The position numbers and the translations under genes were made by a program. From Flavobacteriaceae bacterium PS02334 (GTDB taxonomy: Bacteria > Bacteroidota > Bacteroidia > Flavobacteriales > Flavobacteriaceae), in NCBI GenBank assembly GCA_029959295.1, contig JASCOH010000008.1, forward strand, positions 209,599 to 273,598: a stretch of DNA of 64,000 bases. The letters run 5' to 3'. Every line of letters begins with the position of its first letter. Position 1 is the stretch's first letter. Under the pieces are notes generated by a model. The model was not told the origin of the DNA and did no database searches. It saw only the letters and a list, made by a program, of their open reading frames with translations. Below are positions 34,807 through 43,022 of the stretch, in pieces.

Positions 34807-35433
34807 ATGGCGGTTGCGATGGCACTCGTGTGGGGTTTTTGCTTGTCGACCATTGGAATTGCACTTCCAGGGTTGATAAATATGACGGCGGCTAAAATTA
34901 GTGTTCGTGACGGCAGGTCAAGGGCTTTGATTTTTGTGGCCGGAGCGCTGGTAATTATTTTTGTCCAGACTTATATTGCAGTCGCTTTTGCGAAACTGAT
35001 CAACAGTCGCCCCGACTTGATTTATATGCTTCAGGAAATTGGCTTGGTGCTGTTTTCACTGCTGACAATATATTTCATGTTCATTGCAAAAAAGCCAAAA
35101 GTCAAAGCAGAAGATACCAAAGTGAGAACTAAAGTAGGCCGTTTTTTCTTAGGAATGTTGCTTTCGGCATTGAACTTTTTCCCGATTCCTTATTTTGTAT
35201 TTGTAAGCGTAACTTTGGCAAATAACGGGCATATCAAGTTTGCTCCGTTGTCAAATTTTCTGTTTGTCATGGGAGTTTTGATCGGTTCGTTCTCAATTTT
35301 CTATTTGTATATTATTTTTTTCAAGAAAATCGAGCACAAAACCGAATGGATGATGCGAAACATGAATTACTTTCTAGGTTCGGTTACAGGTTTGGTTGCT
35401 GTTGTAAATTTAATTAAGATTTTAAGGAATTAA
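34807..35433 (+). CDS. LysE family translocator
   Basis: This 208-residue integral membrane protein has six hydrophobic segments. The first contains the family-type GIALPGLINMTAAKI, and the others centre near residues 50, 80, 115, 150 and 190. LysE/RhtB proteins export amino acids or their derivatives. The substrate here is not predictable. Only one base separates its start from the trmB stop, so it is co-transcribed with trmB. The link is likely positional rather than functional. Confidence 0.82.
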   Translation: MAVAMALVWGFCLSTIGIALPGLINMTAAKISVRDGRSRALIFVAGALVIIFVQTYIAVAFAKLINSRPDLIYMLQEIGLVLFSLLTIYFMFIAKKPKVKAEDTKVRTKVGRFFLGMLLSALNFFPIPYFVFVSVTLANNGHIKFAPLSNFLFVMGVLIGSFSIFYLYIIFFKKIEHKTEWMMRNMNYFLGSVTGLVAVVNLIKILRN

Positions 35434-35498
35434 ATTTGAACCATTAATGTATTAAGTTTTGGGCGAAATCCTTGAAATCATTTAATCTGTGGCGAACA

Positions 35499-35831
35499 AT
35501 GAAAGAAGAAAATTTTTTCCAAAGGGTTTATCAAGTCGCAAGACAAATTCCATATGGAAAAGTAACTTCGTATGGAGCTATTGCTAGATTTTTAGGAGCC
35601 ACAGGTTCCGCCAGAATGGTAGGCTGGGCAATGAATGCTTCGCACAATATGGAAGATGTTCCTGCACACAGAGTGGTAAATCGAAAAGGACTTTTATCAG
35701 GAAAGCATCATTTTGAAGGCACAAATTTAATGCAGCAGCTTCTAGAAAATGAAGGAATTGAAGTAGAAGAAAACCAAATTATAGATTTCGAAAAACATTT
35801 TTGGGATCCGATGATTGAACTGAATTCATAA
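35499..35831 (+). CDS. Alkyltransferase-like protein (MGMT family, PAHR motif)
   Basis: This protein of 110 residues matches the DNA-binding half of O6-alkylguanine-DNA alkyltransferase (YQVARQIPYGKVTSYGAIA ... RMVGWAMN). The active-site motif is VPAHRVVN, so the alkyl-accepting cysteine of PCHR is alanine. It therefore cannot transfer alkyl groups. By family knowledge, alkyltransferase-like proteins bind O6-alkylguanine and flag it for nucleotide excision repair. I placed the start at ATG 35499; an upstream in-frame TTG at 35472 would lie in repeat-derived sequence (TTTAATCTGTGGC). A shared terminator follows. Confidence 0.88.
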   Translation: MKEENFFQRVYQVARQIPYGKVTSYGAIARFLGATGSARMVGWAMNASHNMEDVPAHRVVNRKGLLSGKHHFEGTNLMQQLLENEGIEVEENQIIDFEKHFWDPMIELNS

Positions 35832-35833
35832 AA

Positions 35834-35863
35834 AAAAGGCGAGATAATTTTCTCGCCTTTTTT
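35834..35863. terminator. Bidirectional intrinsic terminator
   Basis: The stem AAAAGGCGAGA/TCTCGCCTTTT has a 6-base loop and A and T runs on both sides. It separates the convergent alkyltransferase-like and aquaporin genes. Confidence 0.85.
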
Positions 35864-35874
35864 ATTATAAAGAA

Positions 35875-36579
35875 TTAATTTTCTTCTTTTTGCAATAGAA
35901 ATTTATAAGCCAATCCGGCTAAAATTGCGCCGCCAATTGGTGCTGCCCAAAATAGCCAAAGCTGTGAAATATATTCGCCACCCACAAATAATGCTTGTGA
36001 TGTAGATCGCGCAGGATTTACAGATGTATTTGTAATCGGAATACTGATAAGGTGAATCAATGTCAGTCCAAGTCCAATGGCAATGCCAGCAAAAGCTGAA
36101 TTTGCAAACTTATCGGTTGCTCCTAAAATGATAATCAAGAAGAAGAAAGTAAGCAGAAATTCTGTAGCAAAAGCAGCTTGAAGCGAATATCCTGTTGGAG
36201 AAAGATTGCCAAAACCGTTTGCGGCAAATGCTCCCGCTTTTGTTGGGTCAATTGCAAAACCGTCTTTTCCTGATGCAATTAAATATAAAGCCGCCGCCGC
36301 GACAATACCGCCGATCAATTGTGAAATAATATAAGGCGCTAAATCTTTAGCAGGAAATCTCCCGCCTGCCCACAATCCAAAGGAAACCGCAGGATTGAAA
36401 TGCCCGCCAGAAATATGTCCGACGGCATAAGCCATTGTTAATACTGTTAAGCCAAAAGCCAAAGCAACTCCGGCAAAACCAATTCCTAATTCTGGAATTC
36501 CAGCAGCGAATAATGCGCTTCCGCAGCCTCCAAAAACCAGCCAAAATGTTCCAAAAAATTCGGCGAATAATTTTTTCAT
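35875..36579 (-). CDS. aqpZ: Aquaporin Z water channel
   Basis: This 234-residue channel of the major intrinsic protein family has six membrane helices and the two pore NPA motifs: [11 protein letters not shown] near residue 65 and SVNPARS near residue 185. The residues around the second NPA and the length fit the water-specific AqpZ type rather than a glycerol facilitator. I chose ATG 36579 ([13 protein letters not shown]) because the upstream in-frame TTG adds ten non-conserved residues. It is monocistronic, with a terminator on its 3' side. Confidence 0.92.
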   Translation of the reverse strand: MKKLFAEFFGTFWLVFGGCGSALFAAGIPELGIGFAGVALAFGLTVLTMAYAVGHISGGHFNPAVSFGLWAGGRFPAKDLAPYIISQLIGGIVAAAALYLIASGKDGFAIDPTKAGAFAANGFGNLSPTGYSLQAAFATEFLLTFFFLIIILGATDKFANSAFAGIAIGLGLTLIHLISIPITNTSVNPARSTSQALFVGGEYISQLWLFWAAPIGGAILAGLAYKFLLQKEEN

Positions 36580-36751
36580 GTAGATCGTTTTAAGTGTTAA
36601 TTGAAACAAATCTAAAAGTTCTATCCTTTATTTTTAGATTTACAACTTTCATATTTTCGGATTTGCCCATTTAATCGATGAACGACTTAAAAAATCTTTG
36701 AACTGCATACTTCTTGCGAAAAACAAGCCGTTTTATTGCCTTAATTTGAAC

Positions 36752-36759
36752 TACTTTTG
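36752..36759 (+). promoter_or_regulatory. Predicted -7 box very close to the start codon
   Basis: TACTTTTG fits TAnnTTTG and ends only 5 bases before ATG 36765, so transcription would begin at or next to the start codon and give a leaderless mRNA. Confidence 0.45.
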
Positions 36760-36764
36760 CTGAC

Positions 36765-37709
36765 ATGTTTTCAATTTTCAAAAAAAGCAAGGGCTTTATC
36801 ATTCTCATCGTCAAAATTTTAATTGTCGGTGGCGCTTTTTATTTTATTTATAGCCAGTTGGCAAATAATGACAAGTTAGATTGGAAGAAATTTCTAGAAC
36901 TTTTAGACAAGAAAAAATCCTTCTTCGGAATAGTATTTATCTTGTCATTCAGCTTTTTCAATCGCTTTTTTGAGATTCTCAAGTGGCAAAATCTAGCGCA
37001 AATAATTCAAAAAATTTCGCTAAGCCAAGCAACCGAACAAGTTTTGGCAGCATTGACCGCTTCAATTTTTACGCCTAACGGAATAGGGGAATACGGTGCA
37101 AAAGCGTTATATTTTGAAAAAAGCCAAGCGAAAAAAGTCGTATTTATTAACTTGATTTGCAACGGAATACAAATGGTTTTGACCATTATTTTCGGCTTTT
37201 TAGGATTGCTTTACTTTAATTATAAATTTTCAGTAGTCTCAACAAATACTATTTTGGTTGTTTTTGCAATTTCAGGAATCACTTTGATTGTTCTTTTTGC
37301 GCTTAAAAAAACTACTATAAAAGGTTATTCTCTTGATAAATTATTCAAGAAAGTAAACGAAATTCCGAAGAAAATCCATCAAAAAAATATTCTTTTGGCG
37401 GTTTTTAGATACTTGATATTTTCGCACCAATATTATTTTTTGTTTCTGGCTTTCGACGTGAATCTGCCTTATTTTGAATTGATGGCAACAATAACGAGCG
37501 TCTATTTTCTAGCGTCTTCATTGCCTACTTTTCAGTTTTTAGATTTCGCTGTAAAAGGAAGCGTCGCCGTTTATTTCTTCGGAATTCTAGGTGTCAATGA
37601 ATGGATTGTCATTTTTATCACTACCTTAATGTGGTTTTTGAATGTCGTGATTCCGGTTCTGATCGGAAGTTTTTATGTCTTTAATTTTAAGTCCAGATGG
37701 AAATCCTAA
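36765..37709 (+). CDS. Lysylphosphatidylglycerol synthetase-like membrane protein
   Basis: This 314-residue membrane protein has about eight hydrophobic segments and the flippase-type region typical of the UPF0104/LPG-synthase transmembrane family (SIFTPNGIGEYGAKALYF, with the conserved NGIGEYG). It lacks the soluble aminoacyl-transferase domain of MprF, so it is not a lysyl-PG synthase by itself. Stand-alone members are thought to move lipids or lipid-linked sugars. It overlaps the downstream GT2 gene by 13 bases, so the two are coupled and may act together in making an envelope glycolipid. Confidence 0.83.
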   Translation: MFSIFKKSKGFIILIVKILIVGGAFYFIYSQLANNDKLDWKKFLELLDKKKSFFGIVFILSFSFFNRFFEILKWQNLAQIIQKISLSQATEQVLAALTASIFTPNGIGEYGAKALYFEKSQAKKVVFINLICNGIQMVLTIIFGFLGLLYFNYKFSVVSTNTILVVFAISGITLIVLFALKKTTIKGYSLDKLFKKVNEIPKKIHQKNILLAVFRYLIFSHQYYFLFLAFDVNLPYFELMATITSVYFLASSLPTFQFLDFAVKGSVAVYFFGILGVNEWIVIFITTLMWFLNVVIPVLIGSFYVFNFKSRWKS

Positions 37710-38818
37710 CAATCGTTTTTTTTGCAATAATCGCGCTCTATTCTATTTTTATAGGATCGCTTTTCTATGGATTTAAAAAAGTAAAAACCTTTGAGAAAAG
37801 TGATTTAAAACCAATAACTGATTTTTCGATCATAGTTCCTTTTCGAAATGAAGCTACAAATCTTCCAAGTCTTTTGCATTCTTTTTCCCAATTAAATTAT
37901 CCTAGAAATCAATTCGAAATTATCTTTGTAAACGATGCTTCCGAGGATAATTCTGTAGAAATTATTACTGATTTTCCAGTTTCCAGCTTTGCTTTTAAGG
38001 TGATTGACAATATTCGGAAATCAAATTCTCCTAAAAAAGATGCCATTGCCACGGCGATAAATCAGGCTAAAAATGATTGGATTATTACAACCGACGCCGA
38101 CTGTTTTGTCGATCAAAATTGGTTGCAAACATTAGATAATTACATTCAAAACTATAGTCCAGAAATGATTGCCGGAGCGGTTTCAATTTTAGCAGATGAT
38201 ACTTTTTTGCACCAATTTCAGCAGTTAGATCTGATGAGTTTGCAAGGCGCAACGATTGGTAGTTTTGGGATTGGCAAGGGATTCATGTGCAACGGCGCTA
38301 ATTTTGCTTACACCAAAAAAATCTTTCAAGAGATAAATGGCTTCGATGGAAATAACAAAATCGCGAGTGGCGATGATGTTTTTCTACTCCAAAAAGCAAT
38401 TGCAAAATATCCAGAAAAAGTACATTACTTAAAATCAGAAGATACAATAGTTTTGACAAAACCGGCAGACGATTGGAAATCTTTATTCTTTCAAAGAATG
38501 CGCTGGGCTTCCAAAACATCTTCTTATCAAAGCAGTTTTGGAAAAATCTTGGCATTGGTTGTTTTTGCAGGAAATTTGACTATCGTTCTGTCTTTTTTCT
38601 TGACGCTGTTTGCTTCATTTTCCTTTTGGAATTGGTATCTTTTATTTGCTATAAAAATCTTTGCAGACTTTTTATTATTGTACCAAACCGGAAGATTTAC
38701 CAAGCCGAGAGCCGTTAAATTCTTTCTTATAAGTAATTTATTTTACCCATTTTTCAGCACTTCTGTAGCTATTTATTCCTTATTTGGAAAATATCAATGG
38801 AAGGGAAGAAGTTTTTAA
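37697..38818 (+). CDS. Membrane glycosyltransferase, family 2
   Basis: This 373-residue GT2 enzyme has an N-terminal membrane anchor (residues 2-25) and a catalytic domain (about 45-275) with FSIIVPFRNEATNLPSLL, the metal-binding TTDADCFVD and the acceptor-loop QRMRWASK (QxxRW). Two or three C-terminal membrane helices follow (about 280-370). The QxxRW motif marks it as a processive or polysaccharide-type GT2. The start overlaps the upstream flippase-like gene by 13 bases. It probably adds a sugar to a membrane lipid or polymer; the product is unknown. Confidence 0.87.
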   Translation: MEILTIVFFAIIALYSIFIGSLFYGFKKVKTFEKSDLKPITDFSIIVPFRNEATNLPSLLHSFSQLNYPRNQFEIIFVNDASEDNSVEIITDFPVSSFAFKVIDNIRKSNSPKKDAIATAINQAKNDWIITTDADCFVDQNWLQTLDNYIQNYSPEMIAGAVSILADDTFLHQFQQLDLMSLQGATIGSFGIGKGFMCNGANFAYTKKIFQEINGFDGNNKIASGDDVFLLQKAIAKYPEKVHYLKSEDTIVLTKPADDWKSLFFQRMRWASKTSSYQSSFGKILALVVFAGNLTIVLSFFLTLFASFSFWNWYLLFAIKIFADFLLLYQTGRFTKPRAVKFFLISNLFYPFFSTSVAIYSLFGKYQWKGRSF

Positions 38819-38832
38819 TGTATTCTTATTCC

Positions 38833-39771
38833 TTAAAATAATATCCTTTTCAAGCTCGTAATTATAATTAAAATTCCAACCATAATCATGAGCGCTTTCG
38901 TAGGGATTTTATTGGCCAAAAAAGCGCCAATCGGAGCCGCAATAACACCTCCAATTATCAGTCCGAAAATAACCGACCAATGCGTGAATCCGATAGTTGC
39001 AATGAAAGTAAAAGAACTTGCAAGCGCCACGAAAAATTCTGCCAAATTCACAGAACCAATCGTATAGCGAGGATTTTTGCCATTGGCAATTAACGTGGAA
39101 GAAACTATTGGTCCCCAACCGCCACCGCCAATAGAATCTAAAAATCCACCCGCCGCAGCAAGTGGAAAAAGGCGCTTCACTTTTTTTCTGCCTCGGTTTT
39201 TCTGCAATGCCTTTCGGATAATGATGACTCCTAGTATTAAAGTGTAAATCGAAACAATTGGCGTAATATAATGATTGTAATCTTCCAAACTTGTCAAAAT
39301 ATAAGCGCCTAAAATAGCACCGATAACACCTGGAATCAGTAGATTTTTAAACAATTTAGAATTCACATTTCCGAATTTCAAGTGCATCAACCCCGAAGCA
39401 CCACTTGTGAAAACTTCAGAAGCGTGGACGCTGGCACTTGAAACCGCTGGAGAAAGTCCGAAAGACAATAAGAAACTTGTTGCGGTCACGCCATAAGCCA
39501 TTCCCAAAGCGCCATCAATCAGCTGCGCAATAAACCCAGCGAGAATAAACCAAAGGATATTTTCGTCCAGGTTTTCTATCACATGATTCCCAAACTGCCC
39601 GATATCTTCAGGAGAAATAAAGCGGCCGGCAATGTAGCCGGTCACCAATAATGCGGGAATACTGCAACTGTAAATCCAGATTCTGAGGTTGCTGATTTTT
39701 AATCTTCCTTTATTTTCTGAAGTTTCTATTTTCTTCTCTTCCGGGAAGTCTTTTTTGGTATCTTCTGACAT
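38833..39771 (-). CDS. TSUP family anion transporter (TauE/SafE)
   Basis: This 312-residue membrane protein has about eight hydrophobic segments and the TSUP-type motifs GFIAQLIDGALGMAYGVT and SIGGGGWGPIVSS (the conserved GGG-GxxP region). TSUP proteins carry sulfite, sulfate or organosulfonates. It is the last gene of the cysH-cysD-cysN run, starting 12 bases after cysN, so the likely substrate is sulfate or sulfite. An extended N-terminus of about 25 charged residues precedes the first helix. Uptake or export direction is not decided by sequence. Confidence 0.87.
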   Translation of the reverse strand: MSEDTKKDFPEEKKIETSENKGRLKISNLRIWIYSCSIPALLVTGYIAGRFISPEDIGQFGNHVIENLDENILWFILAGFIAQLIDGALGMAYGVTATSFLLSFGLSPAVSSASVHASEVFTSGASGLMHLKFGNVNSKLFKNLLIPGVIGAILGAYILTSLEDYNHYITPIVSIYTLILGVIIIRKALQKNRGRKKVKRLFPLAAAGGFLDSIGGGGWGPIVSSTLIANGKNPRYTIGSVNLAEFFVALASSFTFIATIGFTHWSVIFGLIIGGVIAAPIGAFLANKIPTKALMIMVGILIIITSLKRILF

Positions 39772-39783
39772 CCTTTTATGGAA

Positions 39784-41022
39784 TTAATTTTCTAAAAACA
39801 TCAAGGCTCCAACGGTATTAAAACTGGTTTCGTCAATCAGAATTGCATTTCCAGTCTTGTCATTGTCCACAAAAGAATCAAAAAACAAAGGCTGGTTTGT
39901 TCGAATGGAAACCTGTGCAATGTCATTCAATTTGATGTCTTCTGCAGGAGAAAATTCCCACTCATTGACATTCCATTTTTGATTGATAGCTTGCACTTTT
40001 ACGCGGACATTTCTGAAACGGTGCTGTAAAATATAAGTTTTTCCTAATTGCAAAGGCGCATTATCCAGCCACGAAATCCAAGTGTTGATTTGGTTTGATT
40101 CTTTTGGCAATTCATCAGTCTTAACCACAGTGTCGCCACGGCTGATGTCAATATTGTCTTGAAAATGAAGCACGATATTTTCGCCTGCTTTTGCTTCTGA
40201 AACCGATTTCAGGTGCTTTTCAATTTTTATAATCGTAGTTTCAATTCCTGCAGGAAGAATTTTTACTATATCTCCAACGGAATACTTACCGCTTAAAACG
40301 GCTCCGGCATAACCTCTGTAATCGTGGTTTTCCTCATCTTTTGGACGAATTACCCATTGTACTTGAAAACGGGAAGCCAAATTTATATTGCTTTTTGGTT
40401 CAATTTCTTCCAGAGTTTCTAAAAGTGCTTTTCCAGAATACCATGGCGTTTTTTCAGATTTCGTCACGATGTTATCACCGACCAAAGCGCTTACTGGAAT
40501 GTAAACAATTTCGTCGAACAATAATTCAGAACTGATTTTAGCAAAATCATTTTTTATAGCAGTAAAAATTTCTTCAGAATAATTGACTAAATCAATTTTG
40601 TTTATAGCAATAACCGCTTTCTTGATTCCCATTAAAGAACCAATGCTGGCGTGCCTTTTAGTCTGAACCGTAATTCCTTTTCGAGCATCGACCAAAATAA
40701 TAATCAAGTCAGAATTGGAAGCGCCGGTAATCATGTTTCGCGTATATTGCTCGTGGCCTGGCGCATCGGCGATGATGAATTTTCTTTTTTTGGTAGAAAA
40801 ATATTTATAGGCAACGTCAATCGTGATTCCCTGTTCGCGCTCGGCACGCAGTCCGTCGGTGATTAGAGAAAGGTCGATGTCAACGCCTTCTTGTTTGGTT
40901 TGCTGTTGCAAAATGCCCAACTGATCAGTGTGGATGCTGTCAGAATCGTAGAGCAGACGGCCAATCAGCGTGCTTTTTCCGTCATCGACATTTCCTGCAG
41001 TTATAAATCGTAGTGTTTCCAT
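39784..41022 (-). CDS. cysN: Sulfate adenylyltransferase subunit 1 (CysN)
   Basis: CysN is the GTPase subunit that drives formation of adenosine 5'-phosphosulfate by CysD. The 412-residue protein has GTPase motifs TAGNVDDGKST (P-loop, residues 8-18), DAPGHEQY and NKIDLV, then two beta-barrel domains as in elongation factor Tu. It lacks a C-terminal APS kinase domain (CysC), which fits a pathway that reduces APS directly. It starts 24 bases after cysD and is followed by the TSUP transporter after 12 bases. Confidence 0.95.
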   Translation of the reverse strand: METLRFITAGNVDDGKSTLIGRLLYDSDSIHTDQLGILQQQTKQEGVDIDLSLITDGLRAEREQGITIDVAYKYFSTKKRKFIIADAPGHEQYTRNMITGASNSDLIIILVDARKGITVQTKRHASIGSLMGIKKAVIAINKIDLVNYSEEIFTAIKNDFAKISSELLFDEIVYIPVSALVGDNIVTKSEKTPWYSGKALLETLEEIEPKSNINLASRFQVQWVIRPKDEENHDYRGYAGAVLSGKYSVGDIVKILPAGIETTIIKIEKHLKSVSEAKAGENIVLHFQDNIDISRGDTVVKTDELPKESNQINTWISWLDNAPLQLGKTYILQHRFRNVRVKVQAINQKWNVNEWEFSPAEDIKLNDIAQVSIRTNQPLFFDSFVDNDKTGNAILIDETSFNTVGALMFLEN

Positions 41023-41046
41023 GTATGTGTTCGTTGACTTTGTAAA

Positions 41047-41952
41047 TTAAAAATAGCCTTGCTTTTTGCGGTCTTCCATAGCGGCTTCTGAAAGCTGGTC
41101 GTCGAGCCTTGTTTGTCCTCTTTCGCTGACTCTCGTCTGGATGATATCATCAATAATATCTTGAACAGTCGAAGCTTCTGACGGAACTGCGGCTGTGCAA
41201 GTCATGTCGCCAACGGTTCTGTAACGCACTTTTTCTACCACAACGGTATCATTTTCTAAAGGCTGGATAAACTGCGAAGTCGCCACTAATTTGTCATGAT
41301 GGACGATGCATTCTCTTTCATGTGAAAAATATAAATTCGGAAGCTCGATTTCATACTTTTGGATGTAATTCCAAACGTCTAATTCGGTCCAGTTGCTGAT
41401 TGGAAACACGCGGACGTTGTGGCCTTTCTGGGTTTTTCCGTTTAAAATGTCCCACAATTCTGGACGTTGCAGTTTTGGATCCCATTGCCCAAAATCATCT
41501 CTTACAGAGAAAATTCGTTCTTTGGCTCTGGCTTTTTCCTCGTCACGGCGTGCGCCACCGATGCAGGCGTCAAAATCATTTTCCTGAATTATATCTAACA
41601 AAGTATAAGTCTGCAAGGAATTTCTAGACGGAAAACGTCCTGCAGTTTCCTTCAGATTGTATTTTTTAATGCTGTCTTCTACAGATCCGACAATCAGCTT
41701 TTCACCGATTTTATTGGCTAAATAATCTCTGAAAGCAATTGCTTCTGGGAAATTATGGCCGGTGTCAATATGTACCAAAGGAAACGGAAATTTCCCCGGG
41801 CGAAAGGCTTTCAAGGCCAAATGTACCAAAACGATCGAGTCTTTTCCGCCTGAAAAAAGCAACGCCGGTTTCTCAAATTGCGCTGCCGTTTCACGAAGAA
41901 TATAAATCGCTTCATTCTCTAATTGGTCCAAATATTCATTTGAATCATTCAT
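41047..41952 (-). CDS. cysD: Sulfate adenylyltransferase subunit 2 (CysD)
   Basis: CysD is the catalytic ATP-sulfurylase subunit, making APS from sulfate and ATP. The 301-residue protein has the PP-loop LLFSGGKDSIVLVHLA (residues about 31-46), the RRDEEKARAKER segment, and the conserved WTELDVWNYIQ. It lies between cysH and cysN with gaps of 20 and 24 bases, so it is part of one operon. Length matches the family. Confidence 0.96.
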   Translation of the reverse strand: MNDSNEYLDQLENEAIYILRETAAQFEKPALLFSGGKDSIVLVHLALKAFRPGKFPFPLVHIDTGHNFPEAIAFRDYLANKIGEKLIVGSVEDSIKKYNLKETAGRFPSRNSLQTYTLLDIIQENDFDACIGGARRDEEKARAKERIFSVRDDFGQWDPKLQRPELWDILNGKTQKGHNVRVFPISNWTELDVWNYIQKYEIELPNLYFSHERECIVHHDKLVATSQFIQPLENDTVVVEKVRYRTVGDMTCTAAVPSEASTVQDIIDDIIQTRVSERGQTRLDDQLSEAAMEDRKKQGYF

Positions 41953-41972
41953 CTTTTTGTTGTTTTAAATTT

Positions 41973-42668
41973 TTATTGATGCAGGCCGCATTCTTTTTTT
42001 GAATTATCTTCCCACCACCATCTTCCGGCTCTGAAATTTTCTCCTGCTTTAATTGCTCTCGTGCAAGGCGCACAGCCGATGCTGATAAATCCTTTATCAT
42101 GCAAAACGTTGCAAGGAACCGCATTATTATTGATATAATTCATCACATCATCTGTTGTCCAGTGCAAAAGCGGATTGTATTTGTAAAGTTGATACTGCTC
42201 GTCCCACTGCAAAATTTCTAGGGAATTTCTGTTGTCAGATTGTTCAGCACGCAAGCCGGTTATCCAAACTTTTACGCCTTCTAGGCCTCTTTTTAACGGA
42301 ACCACTTTTCGCAGCGAACAGCATTCTTTTCGTAATTCAACCGAAGCGTAAAAAGGATTGATGCCGTTCTCATTTACAAAGCTTTCAACAGCATCGGCAT
42401 TTGGATAGTAGCTTTTTATTTTGGCTCCATATTGCAAAAGCGTCTTGTCCCAAACGGCGTATGTTTCTGGAAAAAGCCTTCCGGTGTCAAGGGTAAATAC
42501 TTCAATGTTCTTTAGATGCTGGCTGAAAATGGCATGCGAAATGACTTGGTCTTCGATTCCAAAACTTGTGGAGAACACGATTTTTTCTGAAAAATTATCC
42601 GAAAGAAAACGTAAGCTTTCTTCCAGATTTTCTATTTCAGATACTGATTTTAGGATGAAATTATCCAT
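41973..42668 (-). CDS. cysH: Phosphoadenylyl/adenylyl-sulfate reductase (CysH)
   Basis: CysH reduces activated sulfate to sulfite with thioredoxin. The 231-residue protein has the core motif FSTSFGIEDQV and the cysteine pairs ECCSLRKVVPL and IGCAPCTRAI, which ligate a [4Fe-4S] cluster in the APS-type enzymes. It also has the catalytic C-terminal ECGLHQ. With the absence of a cysC domain, this favours APS rather than PAPS as substrate. It is the first gene of the operon and is preceded by a leader with an 18-codon ORF and a terminator, suggesting attenuation control. A thioredoxin gene occurs at 48291. Confidence 0.94.
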   Translation of the reverse strand: MDNFILKSVSEIENLEESLRFLSDNFSEKIVFSTSFGIEDQVISHAIFSQHLKNIEVFTLDTGRLFPETYAVWDKTLLQYGAKIKSYYPNADAVESFVNENGINPFYASVELRKECCSLRKVVPLKRGLEGVKVWITGLRAEQSDNRNSLEILQWDEQYQLYKYNPLLHWTTDDVMNYINNNAVPCNVLHDKGFISIGCAPCTRAIKAGENFRAGRWWWEDNSKKECGLHQ

Positions 42669-42702
42669 TTTAAATTATTTTTTAAAAATGACCATAATAA
42701 AG

Positions 42703-42730
42703 AAAAACTCCCCAAATCATTGAGGAGTTT
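42703..42730 (-). terminator. Attenuator-type terminator in the cysH leader
   Basis: On the minus strand the stem AAACTCCTC/GGGGAGTTT (one wobble) with an 8-base loop is followed by a T-rich stretch, ending 35 bases before the cysH start codon. Because it precedes rather than follows a gene, it would stop the operon transcript unless an alternative fold prevents it. Confidence 0.75.
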
Positions 42731-42753
42731 CTATTTATGTCTTTATCTTTTAC

Positions 42754-42810
42754 TTATAAAAAAACGAACAAAAATGACTCCCCAGATTTTGAGAAGCAAT
42801 TATATTTCAT
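42754..42810 (-). CDS. Putative cys operon leader peptide (18 aa)
   Basis: A short ORF reads MKYNCFSKSGESFLFVFL and stops 23 bases before the attenuator terminator stem. Its fifth codon is TGC (Cys), which abuts a CTTCTC arm (42791-42796). That arm can pair with GGGGAG (42778-42783) inside the same ORF. GGGGAGT at 42777-42783 can alternatively pair with ACTCCTC, the 5' arm of the terminator (42722-42728). A ribosome stalled at the Cys codon would cover CTTCTC and free GGGGAGT to break the terminator. Serine codons are also frequent (3 of 18), so seryl-tRNA sensing is an alternative. Translation is not shown by sequence alone. Confidence 0.5.
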   Translation of the reverse strand: MKYNCFSKSGESFLFVFL

Positions 42811-43022
42811 GCACGTTATAGACTGAATTGTAGTCACTTTTTTGTATATTATTAATGTAAACTTATAAAGTTTTTTTTAGCTGGCAAACCATATTTTTAC
42901 AATTAACATTATAATCAGAAATCTGTTTTTTTAGACGTATAAAAATGATTTTTGTGTAGTTTGTGTCGGTTATTTTAAATGAAAAATACAAAATGTATAA
43001 ATCAAATTTTGCCTTTATAAAG

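Larger units (their letters stand above)
42669..43022 (-). promoter_or_regulatory. cysHDN operon leader region
   Basis: This 354-base gap contains the leader peptide ORF and attenuator at 42703-42810. The remaining part (42811-43022) is AT-rich. I found no clear TAnnTTTG box and no repeat in it; the promoter must lie here. Confidence 0.55.

Noticed and set aside
36765-37709. Full lysylphosphatidylglycerol synthase (MprF)
   Set aside because: Only the membrane flippase-type region is present; the soluble aminoacyl-transferase domain is missing.
42669-42830. SAM or other metabolite riboswitch before cysH
   Set aside because: I could not match any known riboswitch core. The hairpins and the leader ORF explain the terminator more simply.
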